A stretch of 64,000 bases of DNA from Allohahella marinimesophila (GCF_039538005.1 NZ_BAABBO010000001.1:434001-498000); one strand, 5' to 3'; counted from the first letter of the stretch, positions 53,794 to 62,685 are shown. Numbers and translations are program-made. The notes: generated by a model from the sequence alone, not told the origin.

Positions 53794-55204
53794 GCCTGTC
53801 CTTCATGAGTTCGTTGAGACTGCGAGGCGCCGGTTTCGGTTGCGTCCTCACGCTCGACCATGAGCCAATTCTTCGAGGTATCAGGGCTCTCGCACGAGTG
53901 ACGAATAGTCGGATGAGACTATATAGCCGAGGGCTACTAGCTGCCAGGGTCCAGGCCCTCCAAAGGCCGGCTTCAAACCAGGAACGTCCACGACCGCTGC
54001 CCGGTACCGCATCGGCATCAGCCTGTTCATCAGGCGTGTGACGTTTACGCTCGCGCAGCCGGCGAATGAGACCGGGCAGGGGGATGCCTACCGGGCAGAC
54101 CTCGCCGCAGGCGCCGTTGAGCGTGCAGGCTTCGACTATTTCGCCGTGCTGCGCCAGGCCTTCAAGCTGGGGTGCAACGACCTGACCAATCGGCCCGGGG
54201 TAGACGCTCCCATAAGCATGGCCACCTATTCGGGTATAGACCGGGCAATGATTCATGCACGCGCCGCAGCGAATGCACAATAAAGTTTCGCGAAGCTCTG
54301 GATCACGGTGAATCCGGCTACGACCGTTGTCCAGCAGTATGAGGTGCACTGCGGCCGGGCCATCCAGGTCACCGGGCTGACGAGGTGAAGAGATCAGGTT
54401 GACGTAGGTGGTGATCTTCTGTCCGGTCGCTGATCGGGTCAACAGGCTCAGCAAGGTTGGAAGGTCCTCAAGGCGTGGAATCACCTTTTCAATGCCGCAT
54501 ATCGCAATGTGAGTGTTCGGAACCGTTGTAGACATGCGGCCGTTGCCTTCGTTTTCGACCAGGCACAGCGTACCCGTCTCGGCCACGGCGAAATTCACGC
54601 CCGAAATGCCGATGTCGGCGGCTTCAAATTTCTCACGAAGCACTGCCCGTCCAGCGCCAATGAGTTCATCGACGTTCTCGGTGTATCGATGGCCTTCGAT
54701 GCGTTCGGCAAAGAGCTCTGCAATGGCTACCTTGCTCTTGTGGATGGCCGGCATGATGATGTGCGAAGGCGTCTCGCCGGCGAGCTGAACGATATATTCG
54801 CCCATGTCCGATTCCAGGCACTCGTAACCGCGCTCGATAAGAAAATGATTGAGGCCAATCTCTTCGCTGGCCATTGATTTACCTTTGATGAAGCTGCGTG
54901 CCTGCCGGTCTTTCGCTATGCCCTCGACGATCTCGCAGGCCTGGGCCGAGTCCTCTGCCCAGTGCACCTGAATGCCATTGGCCAGGCAGCGCTTTTCCAG
55001 CGCCACCAGCAAATCTGGCAATTGATCGAGGGCTTCCTCACGGATGGCGCGCCCACGGGCGGCGAGTGCCTCGAACTCGTCCCGTGAAGGTATGACACTA
55101 CTACGCTTGTTGCGCAGGAAATCCATGGCATTGCGGAACTCTGTAGTCAGCTTCACGTCGTTCAAGGTGACGGCGGCACGATCCTGAAAGTCGGTATGGC
55201 TCAT
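53786..55204 (-). CDS. lutB: LutB iron-sulfur protein of lactate oxidation
   Basis: A 472-residue protein with an N-terminal LUD domain (about 60-295) and a C-terminal ferredoxin-like part. The two [4Fe-4S] motifs are CIRCGACMNHCPVY (about 305-318) and CTLNGACGEVCPVG (about 355-368). A basic C-terminal extension follows, as in LutB/YkgF. It overlaps lutA by four bases (ATGA) and lutC by eight, so the three are tightly coupled. LutABC oxidises L-lactate in place of LldD; no lactate permease or regulator is present beside it. Confidence 0.93.
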   Translation of the reverse strand: MSHTDFQDRAAVTLNDVKLTTEFRNAMDFLRNKRSSVIPSRDEFEALAARGRAIREEALDQLPDLLVALEKRCLANGIQVHWAEDSAQACEIVEGIAKDRQARSFIKGKSMASEEIGLNHFLIERGYECLESDMGEYIVQLAGETPSHIIMPAIHKSKVAIAELFAERIEGHRYTENVDELIGAGRAVLREKFEAADIGISGVNFAVAETGTLCLVENEGNGRMSTTVPNTHIAICGIEKVIPRLEDLPTLLSLLTRSATGQKITTYVNLISSPRQPGDLDGPAAVHLILLDNGRSRIHRDPELRETLLCIRCGACMNHCPVYTRIGGHAYGSVYPGPIGQVVAPQLEGLAQHGEIVEACTLNGACGEVCPVGIPLPGLIRRLRERKRHTPDEQADADAVPGSGRGRSWFEAGLWRAWTLAASSPRLYSLIRLFVTRARALIPRRIGSWSSVRTQPKPAPRSLNELMKDRHV

Positions 55205-55983
55205 GAGGTACGCTGCCAGATGAAAGTGGCGATGTGCTGACTTTCAATATCACTGTTCTGGCGCTGTAGCATGCCGTCGATGTTCATCAGACAGCCCTGG
55301 TCCCCGCCAACAAGGCGCTTGCAGCCACTGGCTTCAATGTTGGCGCATTTATCGCGAGTGAGCGCGGCGGACAGCGCCGGCTGCTTGACGGCAAAGGTGC
55401 CACCGAAGCCGCAGCAGTCGCTGGCGCGATCCGGCTCCTGCAGATGGACCTTATTCAATTGTCCGAGCAGTGCGAGCGTCTGATCATGGGCGGACAGCGA
55501 GCGTCTCAGACTGCAGGAAGAATGCAGAATCACGGCTTCTTCAGCGCCCTGATCACAGAGCTGCACCTGAAGCACATCAACCATGAATTCAGCCAGTTCA
55601 TATACTCGACTAGCCAGATCGAGCGCCGCTTCGTATTCGGGCTCGTGACGGAACAGGTCCGGATAATCCTTCCGGAACATGGCGGCGCAGGAGCCCGAGG
55701 GGATAACGAGGGGGATGGGCTTCTGAAACAGTGCAAGCTGGCTTCTCGCGACTGCCAGTGCTTCGCGTCGGTAACCGCTGTTGAAGGCAGGCTGACCACA
55801 GCAGGTTTGCGCCTGCGGGTACAGCACCTTCAAGCCTTCTCGTTCGAGCAGGCGTACTGCATCGATGCCAGCCTGCGGCAGAAACAGGTCGATGAGGCAG
55901 GTGCCATAGAAGTAGATCTCCTGCGAGTCTTTCCTCTGGTGTTCTGCCGCGTTACCTTTCGTTATTCTGGTTGAGGTGGTCAT
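55201..55983 (-). CDS. lutA: LutA/YkgE-type CCG-domain protein of lactate oxidation
   Basis: A 260-residue cysteine-rich protein with two CCG domains. Motifs seen are IYFYGTCLIDLF, CCGQPAFNSGYR (first CCG), HSSCSLRR and DCCGFGGTFAVK (second CCG). These domains bind iron-sulfur clusters and pass electrons. I choose the ATG at 55983, nine bases after AAGGA. Readings from 55992 or 56070 add residues without support. It leads the lutABC operon and is divergent from the MATE transporter gene. Confidence 0.9.
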   Translation of the reverse strand: MTTSTRITKGNAAEHQRKDSQEIYFYGTCLIDLFLPQAGIDAVRLLEREGLKVLYPQAQTCCGQPAFNSGYRREALAVARSQLALFQKPIPLVIPSGSCAAMFRKDYPDLFRHEPEYEAALDLASRVYELAEFMVDVLQVQLCDQGAEEAVILHSSCSLRRSLSAHDQTLALLGQLNKVHLQEPDRASDCCGFGGTFAVKQPALSAALTRDKCANIEASGCKRLVGGDQGCLMNIDGMLQRQNSDIESQHIATFIWQRTS

Positions 55984-56082
55984 GGTATGCATTCCTTCTG
56001 CGATCATTCTGCTGCTACACTGCCGTGCCAACTGCAGTGTACTCCGAGCAGCGCGAGGAGACGACATCACATCCGGACCAAG

Positions 56083-57414
56083 ATGAGCAACCCACCGGGC
56101 TACGGCCGCCTTGTGTTATCTGCAGCCCCGATTATCGCGGCGAACTGTGCTGTGCCCCTGCTCGGGCTGGCCGATACGGCCATTATTGGCCATTACGCAG
56201 GCGTTGCTGATCTTGGCGCTGTAGCCCTCGGCTCTCTCATTTTCAGTTTTGTCTACTGGGCGTTCGGCTTCCTGCGGATGACCACGACGGGCTTTGTGAG
56301 CCAGTGCTGGGATGATCAGACTGCCGACCGGGTGCTAGCGGTGGTCGGCAGAGCCGCGGTCATCGCACTGGTGATCGCCAGCGGTATTCTGTTAACCCAG
56401 GCGCTGATCAGCTGGCTGGCCTTCACGGCCTTTACTGCCAGCGACGCGGTTGAAGGTCTGGCGGCGGTCTACTTTGACATCAGAGTCTGGGGCGCCCCTG
56501 CCACATTGCTGACCTATGTCTGTTTCGGCGTTTTGATCGGCGCCGGCCGCACATCTGCGCTGCTCTGGCTCCAACTGCTGCTAAACGGCCTGAACATTCT
56601 GCTCGACTTTATCTTTGCTGCCCATTTTCAGATGGGCGTGGCCGGAATCGCCCTCGGGACCATAGTGGCCGAGTACGTCACTGTGATCGTTGCCATCATA
56701 TATCTGGCTACTGTGCTGGGACGGCGACCAGTCAATATGACACCCGACTTCGTCTGGGTGAAAAAAGTCATACTGGCCCCCGCTGCGCTGCTTGCCCTGA
56801 TGCAGGCCAATGGCAATGTCATGATCAGAACCGTGATGCTCTTACTGGCCTTCGCCTGGTTCACCAATATCAGCGCCAGCTTCGGGGATGAAGTTCTGGC
56901 AGCCAACCATGTTCTGTTGCAGTTCATCGCCTTCAGTGCATTCTTTCTTGACGGCTTTGCCTTCGTGACCGAAAGCTTTGTTGGCCGGGCCCGTGGGCAG
57001 GGCGATCTGACCTTGGCGAAACAGGTGAGCTGGCGCTGCTTCCGACTTGCGGCAGTGACTGGTGTTTTTCTGGCGTCAGGGCTGGCGCTGGGCGGTGACA
57101 TGGCAGTCGGGCTGCTGACCGATCTGCCTGCGGTATTGAGGCAGACCAACGAAAGTCTGCACTGGGCTGTAGCCTACATTGCCTGTTCGTCGGCGGCCTT
57201 TCACCTCGATGGGGTCTTCATCGGTGCGACCGCTACCAGGGGTATGCGCAATGCAGCCATCGTGTCCACGGTAGCGTTCTTCATCCTGGCGCTGATACTG
57301 GGGGGCGGTTTCGGCAATGACGGCCTGTGGGCGGCCTTCGTGGCCTTCGTGATAGCTCGAGCGGTCTGTCTGGCCTTTCTACTCAGACGCGATGGCCTGG
57401 CACAGTTGACCTAG
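56083..57414 (+). CDS. MATE family efflux transporter (DinF-like)
   Basis: A 443-residue membrane transporter with about twelve helices in two six-helix halves. It opens with LVLSAAPIIAANCAVPLLGL and ADTAIIGHYAG, typical of the MATE fold and closest in pattern to DinF-type proteins. It would exchange Na+ or H+ for drugs or metabolites. The start is taken at the ATG at 56083, although its Shine-Dalgarno is weak; an in-frame ATG at 55987 would add an unrelated leader. It ends six bases before the convergent monooxygenase gene. Substrate unknown. Confidence 0.88.
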   Translation: MSNPPGYGRLVLSAAPIIAANCAVPLLGLADTAIIGHYAGVADLGAVALGSLIFSFVYWAFGFLRMTTTGFVSQCWDDQTADRVLAVVGRAAVIALVIASGILLTQALISWLAFTAFTASDAVEGLAAVYFDIRVWGAPATLLTYVCFGVLIGAGRTSALLWLQLLLNGLNILLDFIFAAHFQMGVAGIALGTIVAEYVTVIVAIIYLATVLGRRPVNMTPDFVWVKKVILAPAALLALMQANGNVMIRTVMLLLAFAWFTNISASFGDEVLAANHVLLQFIAFSAFFLDGFAFVTESFVGRARGQGDLTLAKQVSWRCFRLAAVTGVFLASGLALGGDMAVGLLTDLPAVLRQTNESLHWAVAYIACSSAAFHLDGVFIGATATRGMRNAAIVSTVAFFILALILGGGFGNDGLWAAFVAFVIARAVCLAFLLRRDGLAQLT

Positions 57415-57420
57415 CCTGGG

Positions 57421-58857
57421 CTAGATTTCGGTGAGCACGTCGCCGGTGCTGGCTTCGGGCTGAGCTGGTGATGAAAGTAGCGCCCGCCAGCCCATCAGCT
57501 TGCGCAGTCGCCTAAGCTGGGCAAGATAGCTTGGCTTGTGGACATAATTGATGTGCCGCCGGCTTTTCAGCAGCTTGCGATTACCGCGAGTATCCGGTCG
57601 AAGATGCATGAGTTGCTCCAGCTGTTGTGCATTGACAGAGCCCGAGGCCTTGTCCTGAAGATAGTGTGCTATCACCTCTGCACAGGCTTCGAAAACGGGC
57701 AGGGCACCGTTATCGATTTCCATCATCCCCATCACAATGAGTGTGGGCTGTTCGGCATTGAACATGTGCAAGTACAGATCTGGCTTGCCATCCTTCTTCG
57801 GCAGCAGATCGTCGAGCAGAAAGGGCAGGCGCTCTTCGTAGCCGGTAGCGCAGATAACGGTGTCGAATATACCGCTACTGCCGTCACTGAAGTTGACGCG
57901 TTTGCCACTCATGGACACGACATCGCCACGGACTTTCAGATCGCCATGGGCGCAATGGTGTAAAATCTGGCTGTTCACCACAGGGTGGGTCTCCAGCACA
58001 CCGTGGTCAGGTTTCGGCAGGCCAAACTGCTCAGGGCTGCCGAGCGTTCTGCGCAGTACGCTGGACATCATGAGCTGCTGTAGGCGAAAGGGAAGCCACG
58101 TGGGAAAGTGATCTGCCACTACAGTTGTCGGTATGCCAAACAGATATTTCGGTAGAAAGTGATAGCCTCGGCGAACAATGATCGTGGCCTGGGCAGCGTG
58201 AATTGCGGCGTCGCAGGCGATATCCGCGCCTGAGTTGCCACCACCAACCACCAGAACCCGTTGCCCCGCGAGTGAGGTGCCATCACAGTATTCGCGCGAG
58301 TGCATGATTCGACACTGGTTGGTCGCATCTGCCTGCGCCTTACGCGCAAAGTCCGGCATGACCGGGTCCCAGTACATGCCTGTCGTACAGATAACGGCAT
58401 CGAAAATGAACCTCCGGCCAGTATGAGTCTCTACACTCCAGCGCGCTCCCTCAGGCTTTACGGCGCTGACGGTCGTATTGAAGGTCGCTGAATCATAGAG
58501 TCTGTGCTGTCGCGCATAGCTCCTGAGATAGGCCAGCACCTGCCGGTGCGACGGATAATCCGGCAGGCGCTCGTCCATCGGCTGATCGCTGAACGACGAA
58601 GACGCCCTCGAGGAAATCAGGTGCGCCGATTCATACATGGGAGAGTCGGGGGCCATGATGTCCCATACACCCCCGAAATCCGTATGCCGCTCGAAAATAT
58701 GGTAATCCAGGCGAGCTTCTTTCAGGCACTTTGCCACTGCAATACCAGCAGCTCCAGCGCCGATTATCGCTACCGAGAACTGCTCCTGCATGGCAGAATG
58801 AGGGAAATTCGCAAGCGCTTCAGAGGCTTGCGTGTCAGTACTGTGGCTATTCATCAT
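57421..58857 (-). CDS. Flavin-containing monooxygenase
   Basis: A 478-residue class B flavoprotein monooxygenase. The FAD Rossmann motif GAGAAGIAVAKCL lies at about residues 32-45, followed by FERHTDFGGVWD. The FMO-type fingerprint CRIMHSREY comes near 185-195. The NADPH motif GGGNSGADIA is near 210. CATGYE lies further on. The enzyme uses NADPH and oxygen to oxygenate a nucleophilic or ketone substrate that I cannot identify. It is divergent from a TetR gene and separated from it by operator-like inverted repeats, so it is likely TetR-controlled. The ATG at 58857 has no strong Shine-Dalgarno. Confidence 0.88.
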   Translation of the reverse strand: MMNSHSTDTQASEALANFPHSAMQEQFSVAIIGAGAAGIAVAKCLKEARLDYHIFERHTDFGGVWDIMAPDSPMYESAHLISSRASSSFSDQPMDERLPDYPSHRQVLAYLRSYARQHRLYDSATFNTTVSAVKPEGARWSVETHTGRRFIFDAVICTTGMYWDPVMPDFARKAQADATNQCRIMHSREYCDGTSLAGQRVLVVGGGNSGADIACDAAIHAAQATIIVRRGYHFLPKYLFGIPTTVVADHFPTWLPFRLQQLMMSSVLRRTLGSPEQFGLPKPDHGVLETHPVVNSQILHHCAHGDLKVRGDVVSMSGKRVNFSDGSSGIFDTVICATGYEERLPFLLDDLLPKKDGKPDLYLHMFNAEQPTLIVMGMMEIDNGALPVFEACAEVIAHYLQDKASGSVNAQQLEQLMHLRPDTRGNRKLLKSRRHINYVHKPSYLAQLRRLRKLMGWRALLSSPAQPEASTGDVLTEI

Positions 58858-58887
58858 CAGGTAGCCATGGGAAGGGCGAGCGATACC

Positions 58888-58934
58888 ATCATTTCAAATG
58901 CCTTAATATGATCGATGATCATTTTTGAAATGAT
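58888..58934. promoter_or_regulatory. Operator-like inverted repeats between FMO and TetR genes
   Basis: A perfect 11-base inverted repeat, ATCATTTCAAA (58888-58898) and TTTGAAATGAT (58924-58934), encloses a second one, ATGATC-GAT-GATCAT (58908-58922). Both lie 31 to 77 bases upstream of the FMO start, where its promoter should be. This layout is typical of a TetR-family operator controlling a divergent target. Confidence 0.65.
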
Positions 58935-59011
58935 ATGATTAAAGCTGCTTATACGCAAAATAATCAGGAACGATCGAAGCGTGCGGGCGTCATTTTCACG
59001 AGGGAGAGCCG

Positions 59012-59646
59012 ATGGGTCGTTCAGGCGAAGGGCGGAAGCCGGTGCAACAACGGAGCCAGGCGAGGGTGGAGGCCATACTTGCCGTGTCCACCATGCTGCT
59101 CATCGAACGCGGCACTGAAGGCCTGGTCATGCGGGATATCGCTCGTCGGGCGAAGGTGCAGATCGGTTCGCTCTATCAATATTTCCCCAACAAGGCGTCC
59201 ATACTCAAGGGGCTTGGCGAGCAATTCAACAAGCGCTTCGAAGCCAGGCTATTCGAAGCCTGGCAAGGTTGCATGCAAAACCGTAGCCCGCTGCCTGTAG
59301 CTGTCGATCGAACCGTCGATGCAGCCTTCCATTTCTACCGCGAAGAGCCAGGGTTCCCAGCACTGTGGGCCGGCTTTCAGTCTGAGCCAGCGCTCAGTCA
59401 GCTGGATCGGGACGATACCCTCCATACGCCAGTATATTCTCAGCTACGATGGCTGTGCGTTATCCACAACTGGATCGACAGCACTTGCTGGCGGTCGGTG
59501 TGCTGTTGTGTGAAGCGGCCGGAAGCGCCCTCCGATTTGCCGTAAATACCGAAGAACCGATGCGCACTACATTGGTCGCCTGCCTGAAGCAGCTCATCGT
59601 CATGCAGCTGGAAGCGCTGCTGGCCGGGCAAACAGAGCAAGAATAG
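59012..59646 (+). pseudogene. TetR family regulator with a frameshift near its C-terminus
   Basis: The N-terminal part, read from 59012, has a good TetR helix-turn-helix (VMRDIARRAKVQIGSLYQYF, about 45-65). The family pattern continues to about residue 144 (PVYSQL). From there the frame carries on as unrelated Cys/Trp-rich sequence and stops at 59545. In another frame, from about 59440 to 59646, the expected C-terminal helices appear (MAVRYPQLDRQHLLAVG, LLCEAAGSALRFAVNTEEP, LKQLIVMQL). A single-base change near 59436-59446 would rejoin them to a typical 211-residue TetR protein. Either the gene is broken or the sequence has an error here. The DNA-binding domain itself is intact. Confidence 0.75.
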
Positions 59647-59964
59647 ATCTTTCCGCTCAAAGGTTTACGTACAGTATTGAGGAAGACTGACGGAAAAGAG
59701 CGACATGTATCGCCTTTAGGCCTTTTGGCTGTAAGGTTTACAAGAATTACGTTAGTAAGAGCATTAAGAAGATCTTTTTAACGCCTGAAATGCTTGGTAA
59801 TTCTGCAGTTGGTCTATAGTTTGTATGTCATGAAGCAGTAGAACGTTTGTCAAACAGGGACGTTCATAAGTTACTCCATTCATCATCCTTGGGGCGGCGT
59901 GAAGTGTTAACAGCCAAAATTTCTCCATAGATGATGCCGATTCAGTTCTGTCATAGAGGTTTGT
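59647..59964. other. AT-rich intergenic region without a gene
   Basis: This stretch of about 318 bases has no plausible coding frame; the only ATG-led readings are a few codons long. It is clearly richer in A and T than its surroundings. A sequence TTGGTA and, 15 bases on, TATAGT near 59801-59827 could be a promoter for the lipoprotein operon, with non-ideal spacing. I see no clear hairpin or repeat. Confidence 0.5.
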
Positions 59965-60348
59965 ATGAAGCGAACAATAATATCCCGCTGGCTAACGGTC
60001 GGCCTCTGCGTAGGCGTGCTTGGTGCATGTGCCTCGGCGCCCAAGCCTGATCGCCAGCTCGTGCTGGCTGAGTCCCGTATCAGCGAAGCGAAGAACAACG
60101 AGGCCTATCAGTACGCGCCTGTAGAAATCAAGAATGCCGAACAGCACCTCACTGCGGCTCGTCAGGCATTAGCCAAAGAAGATAACCTCGAAGCCAGACG
60201 CCTGCTTGAAAAAGCAGAGATGGAAGCCGATTACGCTGTTGCCAAATCAGAGCTCGCTCGCGAAGACAAGACCGTTCAGGAAGTACGCGCAGCCATCAAG
60301 GATCTCAAGCGCGAAATCAATGCCAATAGCGGAGGAGCCAGCGAATGA
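59965..60348 (+). CDS. DUF4398-type lipoprotein
   Basis: A 127-residue lipoprotein with signal segment and lipobox LGAC (Cys22). The rest is helical: ESRISEAKNNEAYQYAPVEI followed by AEQHLTAARQALAKEDNLEA, the DUF4398 pattern of paired helices. It probably resides at the inner face of the outer membrane. An ATGA overlap couples it to the OmpA-like lipoprotein gene. A weak AGAGG Shine-Dalgarno precedes the ATG. The function is unknown beyond an envelope role. Confidence 0.85.
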   Translation: MKRTIISRWLTVGLCVGVLGACASAPKPDRQLVLAESRISEAKNNEAYQYAPVEIKNAEQHLTAARQALAKEDNLEARRLLEKAEMEADYAVAKSELAREDKTVQEVRAAIKDLKREINANSGGASE

Positions 60349-61259
60349 GCATTCAGATGAGGAAGATACGAGTCCTGCCGATTGCAGCGGGTTTCATGCT
60401 ACTCCAGGCCTGCGCAGGGCAGCAGACGAAACCCGATGAGTTGCAGAATCTTGAAAGCCAGTTGAAGTCGTTCCAGAGCAATCCCACTACGGTGAGAACT
60501 GCGGCGGTGCAGCTGGATGAATTGGAAAACCTCACGCAGCGCGCACAATCAAGCTGGTCCGATGGCGATGATCGCGAATACGAACATGTGCTTTTCCTGG
60601 CGCAGAAGCAGGCAGAAGTCACTCGCGCCCGCACTGAAATTGGTGAGAAGCGACAGGAAGTCAATTCTCTCGCAGAACAGCGCAATCAGCTGAGACTGGA
60701 TGCCCAGGAGGCTCGTCTTGCTGCAGCCCGGGAAGATCTGAAGTCTACTCAAGGACGAGCGCAGGAAGCAGAAGAGGCACGCAGAAAGGCACAGCAGGAA
60801 GCTCAGTTGGCGCGTGAAGAGGTTGAACAGGCCCGTCTTGAAGCTCAACTGGCTGCCGATCAGGCCATGGCGCTGTCGGCAGAGCTCGAGAACGTCAAGG
60901 CCGAGCAGACCGATCGAGGCACGCTACTGACGCTGCAGGATATTCTGTTCGAATTCGGAAAGTCCGAATTGAAGGATGGAGCCGAGCGCACCATGAAAAA
61001 GCTTGCCGAATTCATCAACAAGAATCCGAAGGTGAGTCTTGTCATCGAGGGCTTTACGGACTCAATCGGCTCTGAAGAGTTCAACCAGAAGCTTTCGGAA
61101 GAGCGTGCCAATGCCGTGAGAGACGCAATGCTTGAAAATGGGGTTGAGGCGAGTCGAATGACTACTAAAGGTATGGGCGAGCAGTTCCCTGTCGCCACTA
61201 ATGATACTGACGCTGGTCGCTCGAAGAACCGCCGTGTAGAGATTCTATTGGAGCAGTAG
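60345..61259 (+). CDS. OmpA-family lipoprotein with coiled-coil stalk
   Basis: A 304-residue lipoprotein (lipobox LQAC, Cys23). A first helical DUF4398-like section (about 30-105) is followed by a long Arg/Glu/Gln-rich coiled coil (about 105-190, with repeated EARRKAQQEAQLAREEVEQA). A C-terminal OmpA peptidoglycan-binding domain (about 195-304) holds VIEGFTDSIGSEEFNQKLSE and the closing RSKNRRVEI. It would tie the outer membrane to peptidoglycan through a stalk. It overlaps the preceding lipoprotein gene by ATGA, which points to a two-protein envelope module. Confidence 0.92.
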   Translation: MSIQMRKIRVLPIAAGFMLLQACAGQQTKPDELQNLESQLKSFQSNPTTVRTAAVQLDELENLTQRAQSSWSDGDDREYEHVLFLAQKQAEVTRARTEIGEKRQEVNSLAEQRNQLRLDAQEARLAAAREDLKSTQGRAQEAEEARRKAQQEAQLAREEVEQARLEAQLAADQAMALSAELENVKAEQTDRGTLLTLQDILFEFGKSELKDGAERTMKKLAEFINKNPKVSLVIEGFTDSIGSEEFNQKLSEERANAVRDAMLENGVEASRMTTKGMGEQFPVATNDTDAGRSKNRRVEILLEQ

Positions 61260-61279
61260 TTTAACGGAGCAGGCCGTCA

Positions 61280-61317
61280 CCCGAGGACCGGATCGCCAAC
61301 AGGTCCGGCGCCTCGTG
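61280..61317. terminator. Possible bidirectional hairpin after the OmpA-like gene
   Basis: CGAGG-CCGGA and TCCGG-CCTCG segments can pair with single- and two-base bulges, about 20 bases after the stop. No T-run follows on either strand. It lies between convergent genes. Confidence 0.35.
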
Positions 61318-61356
61318 TGTGAATAGTTTGCCCCTTCATTTCCAGGCGATGGAGAG

Positions 61357-61977
61357 CTAGCTTTTCATCCCAAGAATGCCTTCCTTGAACGTCTCACTGA
61401 CTGGATACTCGCCAATCCAGATCGAGAGGATTGCGTCGAATAATTCTTTTCCAGGAATGACGCCTTTCTCCTGACCAGCCAGAACCACGCGTGTGCCGAC
61501 TTCAGGTATGTACTCGACGATGGCCGTGTCGCCAGTTTCCAGTTTCTGATCAAACATGGTCAGCAGCTGACTGATCTGTGGCTCGAGCGACTGAATTTTC
61601 TCTGGACTGACGTTGAGCTGCATGCCTTCATAAAAAGCGTTGGCAATGCGACGCCCACGAACATCTCTGAGCAGGTCGAACTGCATGACACGATGCTCGT
61701 CGGCACTCATGAGCGCCCGGGGGTCTCGTGACTTTCGCTCCACATACAGCGAACCAACATAGACGTCGACCATGAAGAGGAATTTGCGAGTGGCGAAACC
61801 ATTGAGAACGAGGCCGCTCTGATCCCCAACTATTTCAGCTGCTGGTTTAGGCTCAGTATTGGCGTAGGCAGATTGAAAAAGAATGATCGAGGTCGTGGCA
61901 GCCATAAACAGAGACAGGCTGGCCACGCGAATTACTGCGAGGGGACTCACGGTCGAAGTTAGATGCTGATTGATCAT
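61357..61977 (-). CDS. Chalcone isomerase-like secreted protein
   Basis: A 206-residue exported protein. A hydrophobic segment (about 12-38) ends in SAYANTE and acts as signal peptide. The mature part has LVLNGFATRKFLFMVDVYVG, SLYVERKSRDPRALMSADEH and the following FDLLRDVRGRRIANAFYEG, the pattern of the bacterial chalcone-isomerase-like domain. Members of this family are periplasmic; no enzymatic activity is established for them. I choose the ATG at 61977, nine bases after AGGA; a reading from 62046 would extend the cytoplasmic leader. Confidence 0.82.
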   Translation of the reverse strand: MINQHLTSTVSPLAVIRVASLSLFMAATTSIILFQSAYANTEPKPAAEIVGDQSGLVLNGFATRKFLFMVDVYVGSLYVERKSRDPRALMSADEHRVMQFDLLRDVRGRRIANAFYEGMQLNVSPEKIQSLEPQISQLLTMFDQKLETGDTAIVEYIPEVGTRVVLAGQEKGVIPGKELFDAILSIWIGEYPVSETFKEGILGMKS

Positions 61978-62139
61978 GACGGCATGTCCTAGTTGAGCGG
62001 AGCTGCATGGTCTGTCATGCCATCGCAAAAAACTTTGAACTGTCAAACAATCTGAAACAAATAGTTACATTCTGTAATATCATTTGGGTATGAGGAGGGC
62101 GGGTTTTTAGTCCATCCCCTCTTGCTGAAGTGATCTGAT

Positions 62140-62685
62140 TTACTGGTTGAGTGCCCGGGCTGCCTTTACAACCGTCTGCAAGCGCTCCTCGGTCAGTGGT
62201 CCGTGAGACAGTTCAACCATGTTGCCCTGGCTGTCGAGAATGATGACTGCGGCTCGTGAGCTTCCCCGCTCGACGCCGATGGCATCTTCAAGCACGTCGG
62301 AGTCCAGAATCCAGGTCTGGTCATGGAACTCCTCGGGAACGACTTCTTTCGCATCACCCACGGCCGCTTCCACGGAGACGAAGAACGGCAGGTCAAGTGT
62401 AATGAGCGTTCGCACCCGGAAGGCATCCTCCTCCACCTCACTTCGAAGCGCTTCGACCCAGCGCTGGGTCGAGTCGGCGGCTTCTTCTGATGGTGTCACG
62501 ATGACTATCGTCCGTTGTCCAATCAGCGAGCTACTCTGAACAGGTTCCTTGTTCAGATTGATTGCGGCAAAGTCAGGCCATGGCGCGCTTGCCGCAGCCG
62601 GTTCCAGTGAGAGGGTGGCCAGGAACATCGTAGTACCGACCAGCTGTTTGCCAGCCAGTTTGAAAACGTGTTTAAAATCGAGCAT
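62140..62685 (-). CDS. YtfJ-like thioredoxin-fold secreted protein
   Basis: A 181-residue protein with a signal-like N-terminus (cleavage near AAASAPW, about residue 34). The core shows a thioredoxin-like order (SLIGQRTIVIVTPSEEAADS, then ITLDLPFF, TWILDSD and AVIILDSQGNMVELSHGPLT). There is no CxxC motif, so it is not a disulfide oxidoreductase. The family, typified by E. coli YtfJ, has no proven role. It is divergent from the alpha/beta hydrolase gene and about 160 bases from the chalcone-isomerase-like gene on the same strand. Confidence 0.68.
   Translation of the reverse strand: MLDFKHVFKLAGKQLVGTTMFLATLSLEPAAASAPWPDFAAINLNKEPVQSSSLIGQRTIVIVTPSEEAADSTQRWVEALRSEVEEDAFRVRTLITLDLPFFVSVEAAVGDAKEVVPEEFHDQTWILDSDVLEDAIGVERGSSRAAVIILDSQGNMVELSHGPLTEERLQTVVKAARALNQ

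Noticed and set aside
56083..58857. MATE transporter and monooxygenase as one regulated detoxification operon
   Set aside because: They are on opposite strands and convergent, six bases apart, so they cannot share a transcript; any functional link is speculation.
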